In this document: positions 25,383 through 34,526 of the stretch, one piece after another
Layout of the letters: each line of letters begins with the position of its first letter
How positions within the stretch are numbered: the stretch's first letter is position 1
NCBI GenBank assembly: GCA_964358205.1
Contig: CAYHNZ010000006.1
Span: 1 to 43,545, forward strand
Reading direction: 5' to 3'
DNA length: 43,545 bases
Source: JANLIQ01 sp964358205
Lineage (GTDB): Bacteria; Patescibacteriota; UBA1384; 2-12-FULL-50-11
Program-made: the position numbers and the translations under genes
Notes under the pieces: generated by a model
Database searches by the model: none
Seen by the model: the letters and a program-made list of their open reading frames with translations, nothing else
What the model was told of the DNA's origin: nothing

Positions 25383-26762
25383 CTACTGCCAGCGGATTAG
25401 TCGGGTGCTGGCGGCGCCTAAGTCAAACGAGGCCGGCAGACTGTCGGTACCAATGGTGAAAATCTTCAATTCCGACTGTTCGAGCGGACTATCCTGGTCA
25501 TTTTTGGACAACATCGCTGCCAAACGCTTGCCATCCGGTGAGAAGACCAGCGACCGGCTAATTAAATCAGTCTGGGTGAACTCTGTGTCAAATACTGGGG
25601 TATAGGTCCAGCTGGTCAATTTCTGACTTTTACTGGTGTCGAGACTGTAATACCAAAGTGTTCTAGTATCGCTACTAACCGGCGGCCTGATTGACGTGCT
25701 ACCTTCCAGCGGCTTGATTGACAAGTCGCTACCATAAAGAGTTGTTTGGCTGACAAAAGCGATCTCGGTGCCGTCTTTTGACACAGCCAAACTAGTCACT
25801 TGGTTGGTGCTACCGGTTTTGGCTAGACTCAATTCCTGCTTTTGGCCAGTCTCCAGCCAGTAAACGACGATCTTGTTGTCCTGACTAGTCAGCGCTACCA
25901 CCGAGTGATCGTTATTGGTCGCGAGATTGCCAAAGTTGGCGCTGTTGTAATATGAACTATACTGAACAACGTCGCTTTCTTGACTAACCAAGCCTTGTTC
26001 TTTTCCCTTGCCACTGACTGATGTCAGGGAGTCGTCAACCAAAAAGAATTTGGCCTGATTCAGGCCCATCAACATCGGGGATCTGTTGCTACCGTTAGTT
26101 AGCTTATAGTCGGTTGTTTCGAACTCGGCGGTACGCAGATTTAGTCGCGTTAAATATAATTTACCCCAATTGCTATCCAACTCCATGCTGAACATTTCCA
26201 TATCCATAGGTAAGACTTCAAATCGGTTATCTAATCTAGCCTTGGAGATGGTCGCAAAGCCGATTACATCAGGGGTGGAAAAATCCCAGGCGATGTCTAC
26301 TAGCGCCGTTTTTTGATCGAATTTGACGACCGTTTGAGCTTCACCGCTAGTCAAATCGACAACAGTGATAGTCGCCTCGGCTGTATTCGTTTTTGAGTAG
26401 GGGTAACCGTAAAGAACGGAGGTGATCGAACTAGCCAGCGCTAGATATTTGCCGTCGGCGGAAACTTTGGCAGTCGCTCGCTGGCTCTTCCCTAGATCAT
26501 ATGAAATGGTCGAAATATCGTTCAAACCCTCCACTGCCAATTTTTTGACGCTCTGGCCGCTGGTTGGATCGAGCCAACTAAGTGAAGTTGATTGTTGGGC
26601 TAAAATCCCCGGCTCGGCAGTCGTAGCTACCAGGGTTAGCGGCGTCGCCGTAAAACCAACACCACCTTCAATTTTGGCCAGCCAAACTGAAATTGACACG
26701 ATCAATCCGAGCGCCGCCAAAACAATTACTAGAAGAAGTATCGGCCCTTTGAACTTAATCAC
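25383..26762 (-). CDS. Membrane-anchored beta-propeller-like protein
   Basis: 459 residues from a GTG at 26762 (VIKFKGPILLLVIVL). This start overlaps the upstream gene by 8 bases; the longer open frame would overlap it by 101 and add a non-homologous Arg-rich leader. One transmembrane helix near the N-terminus, then repeated blades with the TolB/WD-like pattern of DG..LA (SADGKYLALAS, SKDGTEIAFVS, SPDGKRLAAML). Probably an extracytoplasmic propeller binding an unknown protein or ligand. Translationally coupled to the polytopic membrane protein upstream. Confidence 0.7.
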   Translation of the reverse strand: MIKFKGPILLLVIVLAALGLIVSISVWLAKIEGGVGFTATPLTLVATTAEPGILAQQSTSLSWLDPTSGQSVKKLAVEGLNDISTISYDLGKSQRATAKVSADGKYLALASSITSVLYGYPYSKTNTAEATITVVDLTSGEAQTVVKFDQKTALVDIAWDFSTPDVIGFATISKARLDNRFEVLPMDMEMFSMELDSNWGKLYLTRLNLRTAEFETTDYKLTNGSNRSPMLMGLNQAKFFLVDDSLTSVSGKGKEQGLVSQESDVVQYSSYYNSANFGNLATNNDHSVVALTSQDNKIVVYWLETGQKQELSLAKTGSTNQVTSLAVSKDGTEIAFVSQTTLYGSDLSIKPLEGSTSIRPPVSSDTRTLWYYSLDTSKSQKLTSWTYTPVFDTEFTQTDLISRSLVFSPDGKRLAAMLSKNDQDSPLEQSELKIFTIGTDSLPASFDLGAASTRLIRWQ

Positions 26763-28239
26763 CGATCGCCTCCCCCGCACCAGTCGAAGCCCCGGGCACT
26801 CGCTCTTGATACGGCTCGGTCGGAAGGCTTTTTGGCGAGCTGTAATTTTGCTCATCGCGTAGTCCCATAAGCATCGACGCCACGAACTGAAATAGGAGAA
26901 AGATTAGCAATAGAACTCCGAGAGTCTTCGCCCAACCGAATGACCGACTATGCGTTTCAAATTCCGGATCTTGTCCCAAGCCCAGCCGGAGGGTCGAGGA
27001 CGTGTTAAATCGATTAAAGAGCGCCATTTTTCGTACGAGAAGACCCAAACCGATGGCAACAAAACCAGCTAGAAAAACAATAATCGGCCAACCGATCGAA
27101 TCGGCAAAGTATTGGCTGGAAATGGCGATAACACTCGCCACCACTCCCAAAGCGCCGTAGGTTGCCAGGCTGGAAATTGCCACTTGGGTGCGCAACAGGA
27201 CAAAACCTAAACTGAAGGCTAGAGCGACGAAAGTGTAGGCATTTTCTTGAAAGCCCAAAATCAACAGTGGCGTCAGAATCACCAAAACGGCCGTTTCTTC
27301 CAGGAAGCGCTTGAGACGGTAAAAAATCTCTGGTTGCCAGAGACCGCGACAGACATTGTAAAACGAAGCGACGGCCAGGTTGAGCAGTCCAAAACCAGAC
27401 GCAATAATCAGCGATGACTGATAGGAAATATCCGCGTTTTGACCGAGAGTAGATAGGGTGCTGGCTGGCAGTAGGACGAGGGTGGCGATTGTGCCGACGG
27501 TGATGTAGACGCCACAGTCCGACCGTTGTCGGCTGGCTAAAAATATCCCCCAGCCAGCCACCAGAGCCGAGGCCGTCAACATTATCCAAAGGATTGGCAG
27601 ATTATCCAACCTCATAGTTGTCAGCAACGAGACAAGTGCCACCCCGAAAGCAGACACCGTCAAAACCGAAAAATAAGTTTGTTTGAAAAAGTATTCAAAG
27701 ACGATGTAGAAAATTAAAGCGCTGGCGGCCGAGCAGAAAAAGAGAAGCTCGCCGATCGTCGGCATGATGCCGGTTTGATAAAGAAAGGTGCCGATTGTAA
27801 AGGGAAGCATTAAGCTAGCGGTCGCCAGACATATTCGAAATGCGTCCAGGTAGCTGGGTTTTTTCGCTAAGAACCCAGCCGTCAGATATAAAGCCAGCGT
27901 CGGCAGAGCCAAAAAGGTAATACGAACTAACGGCGTGACGGTTGCCCACTGGGAATAGATGACGATGATGAGCGCGACCAGAACTAGAATTGAGCCAAGA
28001 AAAAGAAAGGCCTTGGTCAGATCGAAGTTACTTAAATTGAATAGGGCCTTTTTGGGTTCGCCTGAACCGATCGTTCCGCCGCCGTTAACGCTACTTGCGG
28101 GATGGAGGGCCAGCCGAAAAGCCGTGTCGATCTGCTCTTGACTGTAACCCTGATGCTCCAAGGCGGCAATCACCGCCTGAACGGTTTGCTTCGAACCCAG
28201 AGATTCCTTGATATACGCGACCAGCTCAATATCGTTCAT
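26755..28239 (-). CDS. Polytopic membrane protein (DUF2157-like)
   Basis: 494 residues. A ~45-residue N-terminal helical module (LVAYIKESLGSKQTVQAVIAALEHQGYSQEQIDTAF in order) of the kind that heads many CPR membrane proteins, then about 13 transmembrane helices. The helix-dense layout and the ILVLVALIIVIYSQW...LTAGFLAKK segment resemble DUF2157-type membrane proteins. The C-terminal tail is hydrophilic. Function unknown. It overlaps the propeller gene by 8 bases, so the two probably form a complex in the membrane. Confidence 0.65.
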   Translation of the reverse strand: MNDIELVAYIKESLGSKQTVQAVIAALEHQGYSQEQIDTAFRLALHPASSVNGGGTIGSGEPKKALFNLSNFDLTKAFLFLGSILVLVALIIVIYSQWATVTPLVRITFLALPTLALYLTAGFLAKKPSYLDAFRICLATASLMLPFTIGTFLYQTGIMPTIGELLFFCSAASALIFYIVFEYFFKQTYFSVLTVSAFGVALVSLLTTMRLDNLPILWIMLTASALVAGWGIFLASRQRSDCGVYITVGTIATLVLLPASTLSTLGQNADISYQSSLIIASGFGLLNLAVASFYNVCRGLWQPEIFYRLKRFLEETAVLVILTPLLILGFQENAYTFVALAFSLGFVLLRTQVAISSLATYGALGVVASVIAISSQYFADSIGWPIIVFLAGFVAIGLGLLVRKMALFNRFNTSSTLRLGLGQDPEFETHSRSFGWAKTLGVLLLIFLLFQFVASMLMGLRDEQNYSSPKSLPTEPYQERVPGASTGAGEAIGD

Positions 28240-28405
28240 TGTCTATCTCCAGAATACCACTACCCCAACAACTGTCTACAATCTATTTCATTCAATACGC
28301 AGGTATTTGGCTCTTCAATGTACTCAAGGTAAGTAAAATTTGCGGCTGGATGCTATAGGAATGACGGAATCATGGATTAGTCGAGTGAATTAGCTAAGTA
28401 TTTTG

Positions 28406-29668
28406 TTAGCTATATTGTAGTTGTAATTGAGAAGTTGGAAGTGGTTTTTCCCAGCTCACATCCATTCTCTTCGCCAACTCTGAGAGTTTTAGCATAGCGA
28501 TTGTTGACGCACCCAAATGGTAGCCCAAATTCACTGGCACAGCATTTCCGATCTGCTTGTATTGAGAAGAGGTCGAGCCAACAAACTCCCATTCGTCAGG
28601 AAAAGTTTGAATTCTGGCATACTCTCTCACGGCAAGTGGTCGAGTTTCGGTAGGATGACATCTTTCTGTCTGTTTCTGAGCGGGGTTACACGTAAGAGTA
28701 AGACTCGGCTCGTCCCAAGAAAGTCTCCGAGCCATACCAGTTTTCCCGCCCCCCATAAAGAAACTCGCTCCCATGTATTCTTTCTGCATATTTTCTGGGA
28801 GATCTTTCCAGTATCCGCCTGGAGGAATTAGCTCCATAACTGCTTTCTTTTTCGGCGAATATTCCTGGTGAGATGATTCAGGGCAGTTCTGTAACGCTTC
28901 TTTCAGAGAGATAGTATAATCTTTCTCCTTTGGAAAAATAAATGGCATATCCAAATCATTCCTTAGCCCTATGATAATAAGTCGCTCTCTTTTCTGTGGG
29001 ACATCTAAATACTGAGATTTTAAGACCTTGTACCTGACTCTATAGCCGAGCTCTTCCAAGACCGAAACCATAGTGGCTAAAGTTCTGCCTTCATCGTGTT
29101 GAGTTAATCCTCGCACATTCTCACCAATAGCAATTTTAGGCATAACTTCTTTTACTGCCCGAGCAAACTCAAAAAAGAGTGTTCCCCGTATATCATCGAA
29201 ACCCATTTTTCTGCCGGCATAACTAAATGATTGACAAGGGAACCCACCCTGTACGATGTCGGCCTTGAGACCTCTGAAATCTATGTTTTTTACATCATCG
29301 TGCACAACATTCCAGTTGGGTCGGTTCTTTTTCAGTGTCTCGACAGCATCTTTTTCAATCTCATTGAGCAGCACATGCCTAATACCGGCGTTTTCGATTC
29401 CAAGCGCAGTTCCACCAGCGCCAGCAAATAGTTCGATCGATGTGTAATCGGTAGTTTTATTGTTTTTCAACACCCGGAAGGGGTTCACAATTTCGGGATG
29501 GCTAGTCTTAAGCAAAAGTTTCTCTAGTTCGAGATAGTTAAAGAGTCTATGATTTACCGCAGATCGATGAGCTTTAACCAAGCCCTTCTTTTCCCATCTC
29601 CGAATTGTGTCCGCTGATACCCTCAGTTTGAGTGCGGCATCGTGGACATTGAGATACTCTCCCTCCAT
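28406..29668 (-). CDS. DNA (cytosine-5) methyltransferase with N-terminal MerR-like HTH
   Basis: 420 residues. Residues ~1-55 are a MerR-type helix-turn-helix (LNVHDAALKLRVSADTIRRWEKKG). From ~75 the C5-methylase motifs follow: I FAGAGG (81-86), IV GGFPCQSFSYAG with catalytic Cys145, VI ENVRG (183-187), VIII QKRERLIIIG, and X GNAVPVNLG. It methylates cytosine in the recognition site of the adjacent endonuclease and protects host DNA. The HTH may let the enzyme repress its own operon, as known for some methylases. Given the EcoO109I-like partner, the site is likely RGGNCCY or similar (inference). Located 51 bases downstream of the endonuclease gene. Confidence 0.92.
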   Translation of the reverse strand: MEGEYLNVHDAALKLRVSADTIRRWEKKGLVKAHRSAVNHRLFNYLELEKLLLKTSHPEIVNPFRVLKNNKTTDYTSIELFAGAGGTALGIENAGIRHVLLNEIEKDAVETLKKNRPNWNVVHDDVKNIDFRGLKADIVQGGFPCQSFSYAGRKMGFDDIRGTLFFEFARAVKEVMPKIAIGENVRGLTQHDEGRTLATMVSVLEELGYRVRYKVLKSQYLDVPQKRERLIIIGLRNDLDMPFIFPKEKDYTISLKEALQNCPESSHQEYSPKKKAVMELIPPGGYWKDLPENMQKEYMGASFFMGGGKTGMARRLSWDEPSLTLTCNPAQKQTERCHPTETRPLAVREYARIQTFPDEWEFVGSTSSQYKQIGNAVPVNLGYHLGASTIAMLKLSELAKRMDVSWEKPLPTSQLQLQYS

Positions 29669-29719
29669 TAATAACTACGCTATAGTAACCAATGCATAAT
29701 GCAATGGTTACTCTAACGA

Positions 29720-30436
29720 CTAGACGAGCTTGGGATATTTCGCCGTAACTTGTTTTGCCAGCTTCTTCACTACGGTTTCAATGAGTAGCTTAGAGTCAGA
29801 TTCTTTTGCGACGCTTCTAATAGCTTCGATTAGCTCCCGATAAAAGTTCTTATCGCCGGTAAACCTACGCCAAAAGTCCTCACCAATCACGACAGGGTAA
29901 TCCTTCTCAATCTCCTTCACGAAAGTGTTTTTTTGGCTATCTTCTCCGTAAAGTAAGCAAAACATAAAATCACTATTTTGAAGCTGAAGATTATTAGTAC
30001 GTGCGAGGTTCATCGCATCTCTGAAGTGATTTTTTATCGTAGGAACATCGTCTTTATTTATAACATTTGGGCCAGCTTTCACCTGGCAGTATTTTTTCCG
30101 ACCGTCGATTTTATCAACAAACTCAATGTCTATCCCCTTCGTGGTTGAACCGCTAATACCCTCGAATAATTTCGTAATCATCTGCTGTGATCTCTGTCCG
30201 AACGATGTGACAATCGAAGTTCCTAAAATTCGCGGATAAATCAATACCCTTGCCAAGCTTTCAGCAGAAGAATTTCCTTCGAAGAAATATGAGAGATAGC
30301 TCCAAATGAACGGGTTAATGATGAATCTGTCGATATTTACCAACTTCTCGGTGTTCTTCTTGTGAGAAGTCGCTATTTCCTTACGCCACCAATCCTTCGC
30401 TTTCTTTAGAATCAGCCTTTTTACTTTCTCGTCCAT
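29720..30436 (-). CDS. Type II restriction endonuclease, EcoO109I-like
   Basis: 238 residues from the ATG at 30436 (MDEKVKRLILKKAKDWW). A longer frame to 30571 exists, but the family N-terminus as I recall it starts with a similar ILK..K.WW helix followed by INPF. The nuclease core reads GIDIEFVD (Asp103) and YCQVKAGPNVINKDDV (Gln118-x-Lys120), a PD-(D/E)xK core with Gln in place of Glu, then NHFRDAMN and VVIGEDFWRRFTG. EcoO109I cuts RGGNCCY; the same or a related site is inferred here. Gene order endonuclease-methylase on one strand makes a typical type II system. Confidence 0.75.
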   Translation of the reverse strand: MDEKVKRLILKKAKDWWRKEIATSHKKNTEKLVNIDRFIINPFIWSYLSYFFEGNSSAESLARVLIYPRILGTSIVTSFGQRSQQMITKLFEGISGSTTKGIDIEFVDKIDGRKKYCQVKAGPNVINKDDVPTIKNHFRDAMNLARTNNLQLQNSDFMFCLLYGEDSQKNTFVKEIEKDYPVVIGEDFWRRFTGDKNFYRELIEAIRSVAKESDSKLLIETVVKKLAKQVTAKYPKLV

Positions 30437-30601
30437 TAGTGCCAATTCTACCAGAAGATGTGATTGTTTAAAGCAAGATATCTGGCAGTCAGGATTTGCA
30501 AAGTTGTTTACTGCCAGGAAACAACCCGGCTTAGAATACCTTCTTAGATCACATATCGATATGTTGACCATATTAAACTTTTGTGCAACATTCTAGGCAG
30601 C

Positions 30602-31345
30602 ATGACCACGAGACAGGACTTAGACTTATTAACTCAAAGAATTAGCTCGCTTGAATCCGTAATAAATACTGATCTAGCCTCGGTTCAGAGCAAGCTAGAA
30701 TCGCTTGGACAGGCAGACGAGAAGCTACAAAGCATAAATGATGCACTAGGCAAAGCGGAACAATTAGAGAAATCTCAAACAGACTTGGAGGGACAGATTA
30801 ACGACTATGAGAACCTTAAGGCGAGCATTTCGACTCAACTAGGCGAGATAGCGGGGAATATTTTGTCCCTTGAATTCAAAAACAGAGCCAACAACCTGGA
30901 GTCATCTCTCGAAAAATGGCTGAAGAAACTAACAGGGTGGACATTATTCTTAGTGACTATCGCTGTAGGTGCTGCGTTGTGGCAGTATCTCTCTCAAGAC
31001 GATTTCTACTCAGTTGGTCTGGTAGTCAAATCGATTGTTGCACTTCCAGTTCTCTACTATGTAATTTTTTGCAACATCCAATATGCAAAGGACAAAAGAA
31101 TGCTAGAAGAGTACGCATTTAAGGGAGCTGTCTCACATTCTCTAGATGCTCACCTGAAGATTATTAAACAAGATCTGCCTGACACCCCAGAAGATAAATC
31201 AAAGCATACGGCATTCTTGATTGAGACTATCCAACAGATTTATACACCCCCCGACGACGCACTCAAGGAATTGAGCAAAGATCCTGCAGCTCTAACGACA
31301 GTATTACAGCAACTACTAATACGATTAGGCGGCTCGGATAAGTAG
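30602..31345 (+). CDS. Coiled-coil protein with two transmembrane helices
   Basis: 247 residues from the ATG at 30602 (MTTRQDLDLLTQRISSLE). Residues ~1-100 form a long coiled coil. Two transmembrane helices follow (~115-135, TGWTLFLVTIAVGAALW; ~145-165, VVKSIVALPVLYYVIFC), then a cytoplasmic helical tail (YAFKGAVSHSLDAHLKII, FLIETIQQIYTPP). No family name recognised, though the tail resembles conserved membrane proteins found among phage and defence genes. It diverges from the endonuclease gene. Context suggests an accessory or defence function; this is inference. Confidence 0.7.
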   Translation: MTTRQDLDLLTQRISSLESVINTDLASVQSKLESLGQADEKLQSINDALGKAEQLEKSQTDLEGQINDYENLKASISTQLGEIAGNILSLEFKNRANNLESSLEKWLKKLTGWTLFLVTIAVGAALWQYLSQDDFYSVGLVVKSIVALPVLYYVIFCNIQYAKDKRMLEEYAFKGAVSHSLDAHLKIIKQDLPDTPEDKSKHTAFLIETIQQIYTPPDDALKELSKDPAALTTVLQQLLIRLGGSDK

Positions 31346-31364
31346 ATTTTATAAAGTGGGCTGG

Positions 31365-31472
31365 TTAGCGGTCGCGAAACCACTGCATTATCCCGGCATC
31401 AACGAGTTCATTAAACTCTTTCTCCCACGGCTCTTGAAGCTCTAGAATTAAGTCCCGAAGAATAGCTACTGT
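31365..31472 (-). pseudogene. Possible 3' remnant of a gene cut by the island
   Basis: A 35-codon minus-strand frame ending in TAA reads LRDLILELQEPWEKEFNELV then DAGIMQWFRDR, which looks protein-like, but it opens right after a stop codon and has no good start. Probably the decayed end of a gene lost when the neighbouring element arrived. Nothing else is recognised in 31473-31620. Confidence 0.3.
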
Positions 31473-31620
31473 CCGCTTTTAGCTTATGTTTTGGTTTGAT
31501 TTAACGGATGTATTACTCTCGCAACATCAATCCCGTGTCTCCCGTTTCATCACTGGCTAACTTCTGCCAATTTCTGCAGGGGCGCCGGGCAAAACCATCA
31601 ATTTCGACAAATTTTCTACT

Positions 31621-31812
31621 GGTGCAGTAATTATACACTTCGCCCGAACCTACTTCGAGAGAGATTAGCTGATGGAGGCGCCGCCTCCGCCCCCCAACGG
31701 AGGCGGCGCTTGTTTTAACTCTTCACCCGCTCGGGCGCGGCGCATTCCTCCCCCCACCCCTCCTTCGCCGCGCCCTCGCGGAGATTGGGGAAAATTTTAG
31801 AAAAAACCAAGG
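31621..31812. repeat. 192-bp inverted repeat, left copy
   Basis: Identical over all 192 bases, by my comparison, to the reverse complement of 37074-37265. It begins GGTGCAGTAATTATACACTT. It includes a 12-bp GC-only hairpin (GCGCCGCCTCCG with CGGAGGCGGCGC) followed by TTGTTTT, which looks like an intrinsic terminator, and a second long stem (GGGCGCGGCG with CGCCGCGCCC). The inner end is AT-rich and points at the EamA start. Confidence 0.95.
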
Positions 31813-31847
31813 ATCAGCGAGCTGACAGGTAATGCTATAGTTTATAG

Positions 31848-32711
31848 ATGAGCAAAGGTTATATTCACCTAATAATTGCCTCTATAATCATTGGCTCGAT
31901 AGGAATATTCAGTCGTTGGATTAATTTACCCGCTCCGGTTCAAAACTTTTACCGTTATTTGTTTGCGGCACTGGCGCTTGCTAGTTATTTAATCATCAAC
32001 AAGGACCCCTTACTTAGATTTAGGGGTAACATCAAAGGGCTTATTGGTTCAAGCATCAGCTATGCAGTGGCATCGGTTTTGCTATTCATCGGGTTTAATA
32101 ACACTTCAATTGCCAATACGGTCGTCCTTTTCTATACAGCTCCGCTTTTTGTCGCTCTGCTAGCTCCTTATTTTCTTAGAGAGCCCCTGAAAAAACGGAC
32201 GATTGTTAGTCTCGCGATTGCCTTTATTGGGGTATTGTTTCTAAGCCTTCCTACACTTGGTTTAAATAACGGTAAGGAAATCATTGGGATTGTGGCCGGT
32301 TTAGGCTCGGGGATAGCCTTTGCTCTGATGATAGTTTCAACAAAAGCAGTTTCGGCAACATTGCCGTTTATCAGAATCAATTTTTATCAAAATCTGCTTG
32401 CTGCCGTAGTTCTTCTGCCGTCAGCGTTCTCTTACCACTACACTATGTCGGCAAAAGCGTTAGGACTACTTATCGTGATAGGTGTTGTTCACACGGCCAT
32501 CGCTCGCACTCTCTGGGTAAGTGGTGTCAGCAAAGTTCCCGCTCAAGACGCTGGAGCTGTGGGGTATATCGAGCCACTTTCCGCAGCGGTTTTTGGCTTG
32601 ATTTTCTTTGGCGAAGTGCCTTCAGCTCTGGGTATAGTTGGGGCAGTACTAATCTTAGTTAGCAGTTACGTTGTTACTAAGAATCCCAATAAACAATTAA
32701 GAGCTGCCTAG
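31848..32711 (+). CDS. EamA/DMT-family metabolite exporter
   Basis: 287 residues with ten predicted transmembrane helices arranged as two five-helix EamA repeats (first ends near GVLFLSLPTLG; second near VGAVLILVSSYVVT). Drug/metabolite transporters of this type often export amino acids or their derivatives. An extended -10 box (TGCTATAGT) lies 6 bases before the ATG at 31848, only 36 bases inside the left 192-bp repeat. The 3' end overlaps livF by 15 bases tail to tail. Paired here with an amino-acid importer, a role in amino-acid exchange is plausible but not shown. Confidence 0.88.
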   Translation: MSKGYIHLIIASIIIGSIGIFSRWINLPAPVQNFYRYLFAALALASYLIINKDPLLRFRGNIKGLIGSSISYAVASVLLFIGFNNTSIANTVVLFYTAPLFVALLAPYFLREPLKKRTIVSLAIAFIGVLFLSLPTLGLNNGKEIIGIVAGLGSGIAFALMIVSTKAVSATLPFIRINFYQNLLAAVVLLPSAFSYHYTMSAKALGLLIVIGVVHTAIARTLWVSGVSKVPAQDAGAVGYIEPLSAAVFGLIFFGEVPSALGIVGAVLILVSSYVVTKNPNKQLRAA

Positions 32712-33389
32712 GAAAACTTTTCTTAGTTCGGAGCTGTCCAAAATCCTGTCGTTACCTCGTAGTTTGACCTCACCCGCCTCTAAGATGTAGGTGTTATCCG
32801 CAATCGCGACTGCTTGCTTAGCGTTTTGTTCGGCCATAAGAACTGATGATCCACGGTCTTTTATATCCTCTATCATTTGAAAAACTTCTCTCGCCATTTT
32901 CGGGTCAAGCCCGGCCGATGGCTCGTCAAGCAACAATAATAAAGGCTTTTGAATTAACGACCGGGCGATCGCTAAGATACGCTTTTGGCCGCCAGAAAGA
33001 TTACGTGCATCAACTCTTTTTTTCTCGGCTAGAATTGGAAATTGTTTATAAATTTCTTTGGCCGGCAGGGCGTCCCTCACTGAGTAGCCAGCAACTTCGA
33101 GGTTCTCGGCTACAGTCATCGCCGGAAACATAACTTCATCTTGCGGAACAAAGGCAATCCCGTGTTTCACTAGCCGGTTAATGGGAAGACCAGCTAGCTC
33201 TTTATTGCCAAACTTTATTGACCCACGATAGACGTCAGCTAAATTAAATACGCTTCTTAATAACGTCGACTTCCCTGAGCCGTTAGGCCCAATCAGAGCG
33301 ACGATCTCTCTGTCGCCCACCTCAAGGTTAATAGTGTGGAGTATCTCACTTCCGTCGTAACCAGCACTCAGACCCTGAATGCTTAACAT
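32697..33389 (-). CDS. livF: Branched-chain amino-acid ABC transporter ATPase LivF
   Basis: 230 residues: Walker A GPNGSGKST, Q-loop VPQDEVMFP, signature LSGGQKRILAIAR, Walker B LLLLLDEPSAGLDP and the H-region MAEQNAKQA, all as in LivF (which has Gln-Asn in place of the switch His). Pairs with LivG to drive the LivHM permease. Last gene of the operon; ends in a 15-bp convergent overlap with the EamA gene. Confidence 0.94.
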   Translation of the reverse strand: MLSIQGLSAGYDGSEILHTINLEVGDREIVALIGPNGSGKSTLLRSVFNLADVYRGSIKFGNKELAGLPINRLVKHGIAFVPQDEVMFPAMTVAENLEVAGYSVRDALPAKEIYKQFPILAEKKRVDARNLSGGQKRILAIARSLIQKPLLLLLDEPSAGLDPKMAREVFQMIEDIKDRGSSVLMAEQNAKQAVAIADNTYILEAGEVKLRGNDRILDSSELRKVFLGSS

Positions 33390-33394
33390 TGCAG

Positions 33395-34465
33395 CTAGTA
33401 CTGCTTGACTGTCATATCCAGGTCGGCAATTCGGTCGATGAATTTATTAAACCCAATCGTGCTGTCGCTGACGGATTTAGCCATTTCAGTTGCGGCACAG
33501 GTGGTGTCGTTATTGCACTTATCTAAGGCCTTAACCATCTGCTTCAGGTGGGTATAGGCGATAGCGGCACCAAATTCTGTTGAGAGAGTTTTTGTTGTTT
33601 CCTGCTTTATCTTGGCGGAGAAGCTCGGGTCGACTTGAGCAAATCCAAACGTCCACGCACCTTTTAGCTCGGTCGGATATTGGGTTTTAACGCTAGCTGT
33701 AATTGTGTCGTCAACGGTTCCGTAAGAGACTTTCAAGCTCTGCTCCTTCATCGCCTTGAGGGTGTTAAGGGTGTCTCCTTCGAAGCCGACATTCATTACC
33801 GCTCCAACTCCAGCTGTTTTAAACTTCAAGATTTGGGTTTTGAAATCGGTATCGCCCAGTGTGTAAGCTTCTGAATCCAGGTTGGTGCCAAAAACTTCTG
33901 TGATGCCTGCCTGGCAAAGCTCGCCGAATTCTAAGTTAACTTTGAGAAAACCGACTTTAGTTACTCCTTCGGTCTGGAATTTTTGTGCCACGGCTTTACA
34001 GCCAGCTTGATAGTCGAGATAGGTTTTGAAAGCTAGGGAGTTACCCGCTAATGGCGAGGTAACGGCAGCATCATAGGTATAGAGCAGACTCTTGCCTTTG
34101 AGGAATGAGCCCGCGGAAATTGCAGCTGGGTTAAACTCAGCATACATCCCACTGACATTATCTATGTTGACTAGTTTCTGCGCCGATGACAGTGCTTTCT
34201 GGGCATCTAGCTTATAATCCTCAAAGATAAATTCTGGTTTATAGCCCTCCGCTTCAAGCTCTTTCTTGGCGATTGCCGCCCCAACCTGGGTAGACTCACC
34301 CCAATAACTGGCTCCGCCAGTTAAATCAGTAACAATGCCGATCTTGACCGTTGGTCGAGCAGCCGCTTGTTTATTGCTTTGCCAAAAGACCAAACCACCT
34401 AAGATGGCGATCAACACAACTACAATGACGATAGGTATCCAGACATTACGTTTTTGAGTTTCCAT
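33395..34465 (-). CDS. livK: Branched-chain amino-acid-type substrate-binding protein, membrane-anchored
   Basis: 356 residues from the ATG at 34465 (METQKRNVW), chosen because GAGGAAA lies 6-7 bases upstream; an upstream frame adds eight residues. An N-terminal transmembrane helix (IPIVIVVVLIAILGGLVFW) with no lipobox Cys keeps it on the outer face of the membrane. The mature part is a type I periplasmic-binding fold (VKIGIVTDLTGGASYWGESTQVGAAIAKKELEAEG in order), with four Cys near 170-330. Substrate probably amino acids or similar small molecules. It lies between livG and livF, an unusual position for the binding protein. Confidence 0.88.
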   Translation of the reverse strand: METQKRNVWIPIVIVVVLIAILGGLVFWQSNKQAAARPTVKIGIVTDLTGGASYWGESTQVGAAIAKKELEAEGYKPEFIFEDYKLDAQKALSSAQKLVNIDNVSGMYAEFNPAAISAGSFLKGKSLLYTYDAAVTSPLAGNSLAFKTYLDYQAGCKAVAQKFQTEGVTKVGFLKVNLEFGELCQAGITEVFGTNLDSEAYTLGDTDFKTQILKFKTAGVGAVMNVGFEGDTLNTLKAMKEQSLKVSYGTVDDTITASVKTQYPTELKGAWTFGFAQVDPSFSAKIKQETTKTLSTEFGAAIAYTHLKQMVKALDKCNNDTTCAATEMAKSVSDSTIGFNKFIDRIADLDMTVKQY

Positions 34466-34526
34466 TATGTTTTCCTCACTAGTTTCCATTGCTTATAATT
34501 TAACCACATTCTGCCCGGTAGCAACA

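Noticed and set aside
31621..31812. An rRNA or known ncRNA in the 192-bp repeats
   Set aside because: The hairpins are simple GC stems and I see no conserved cores of tmRNA, RNase P, SRP or 6S RNA.
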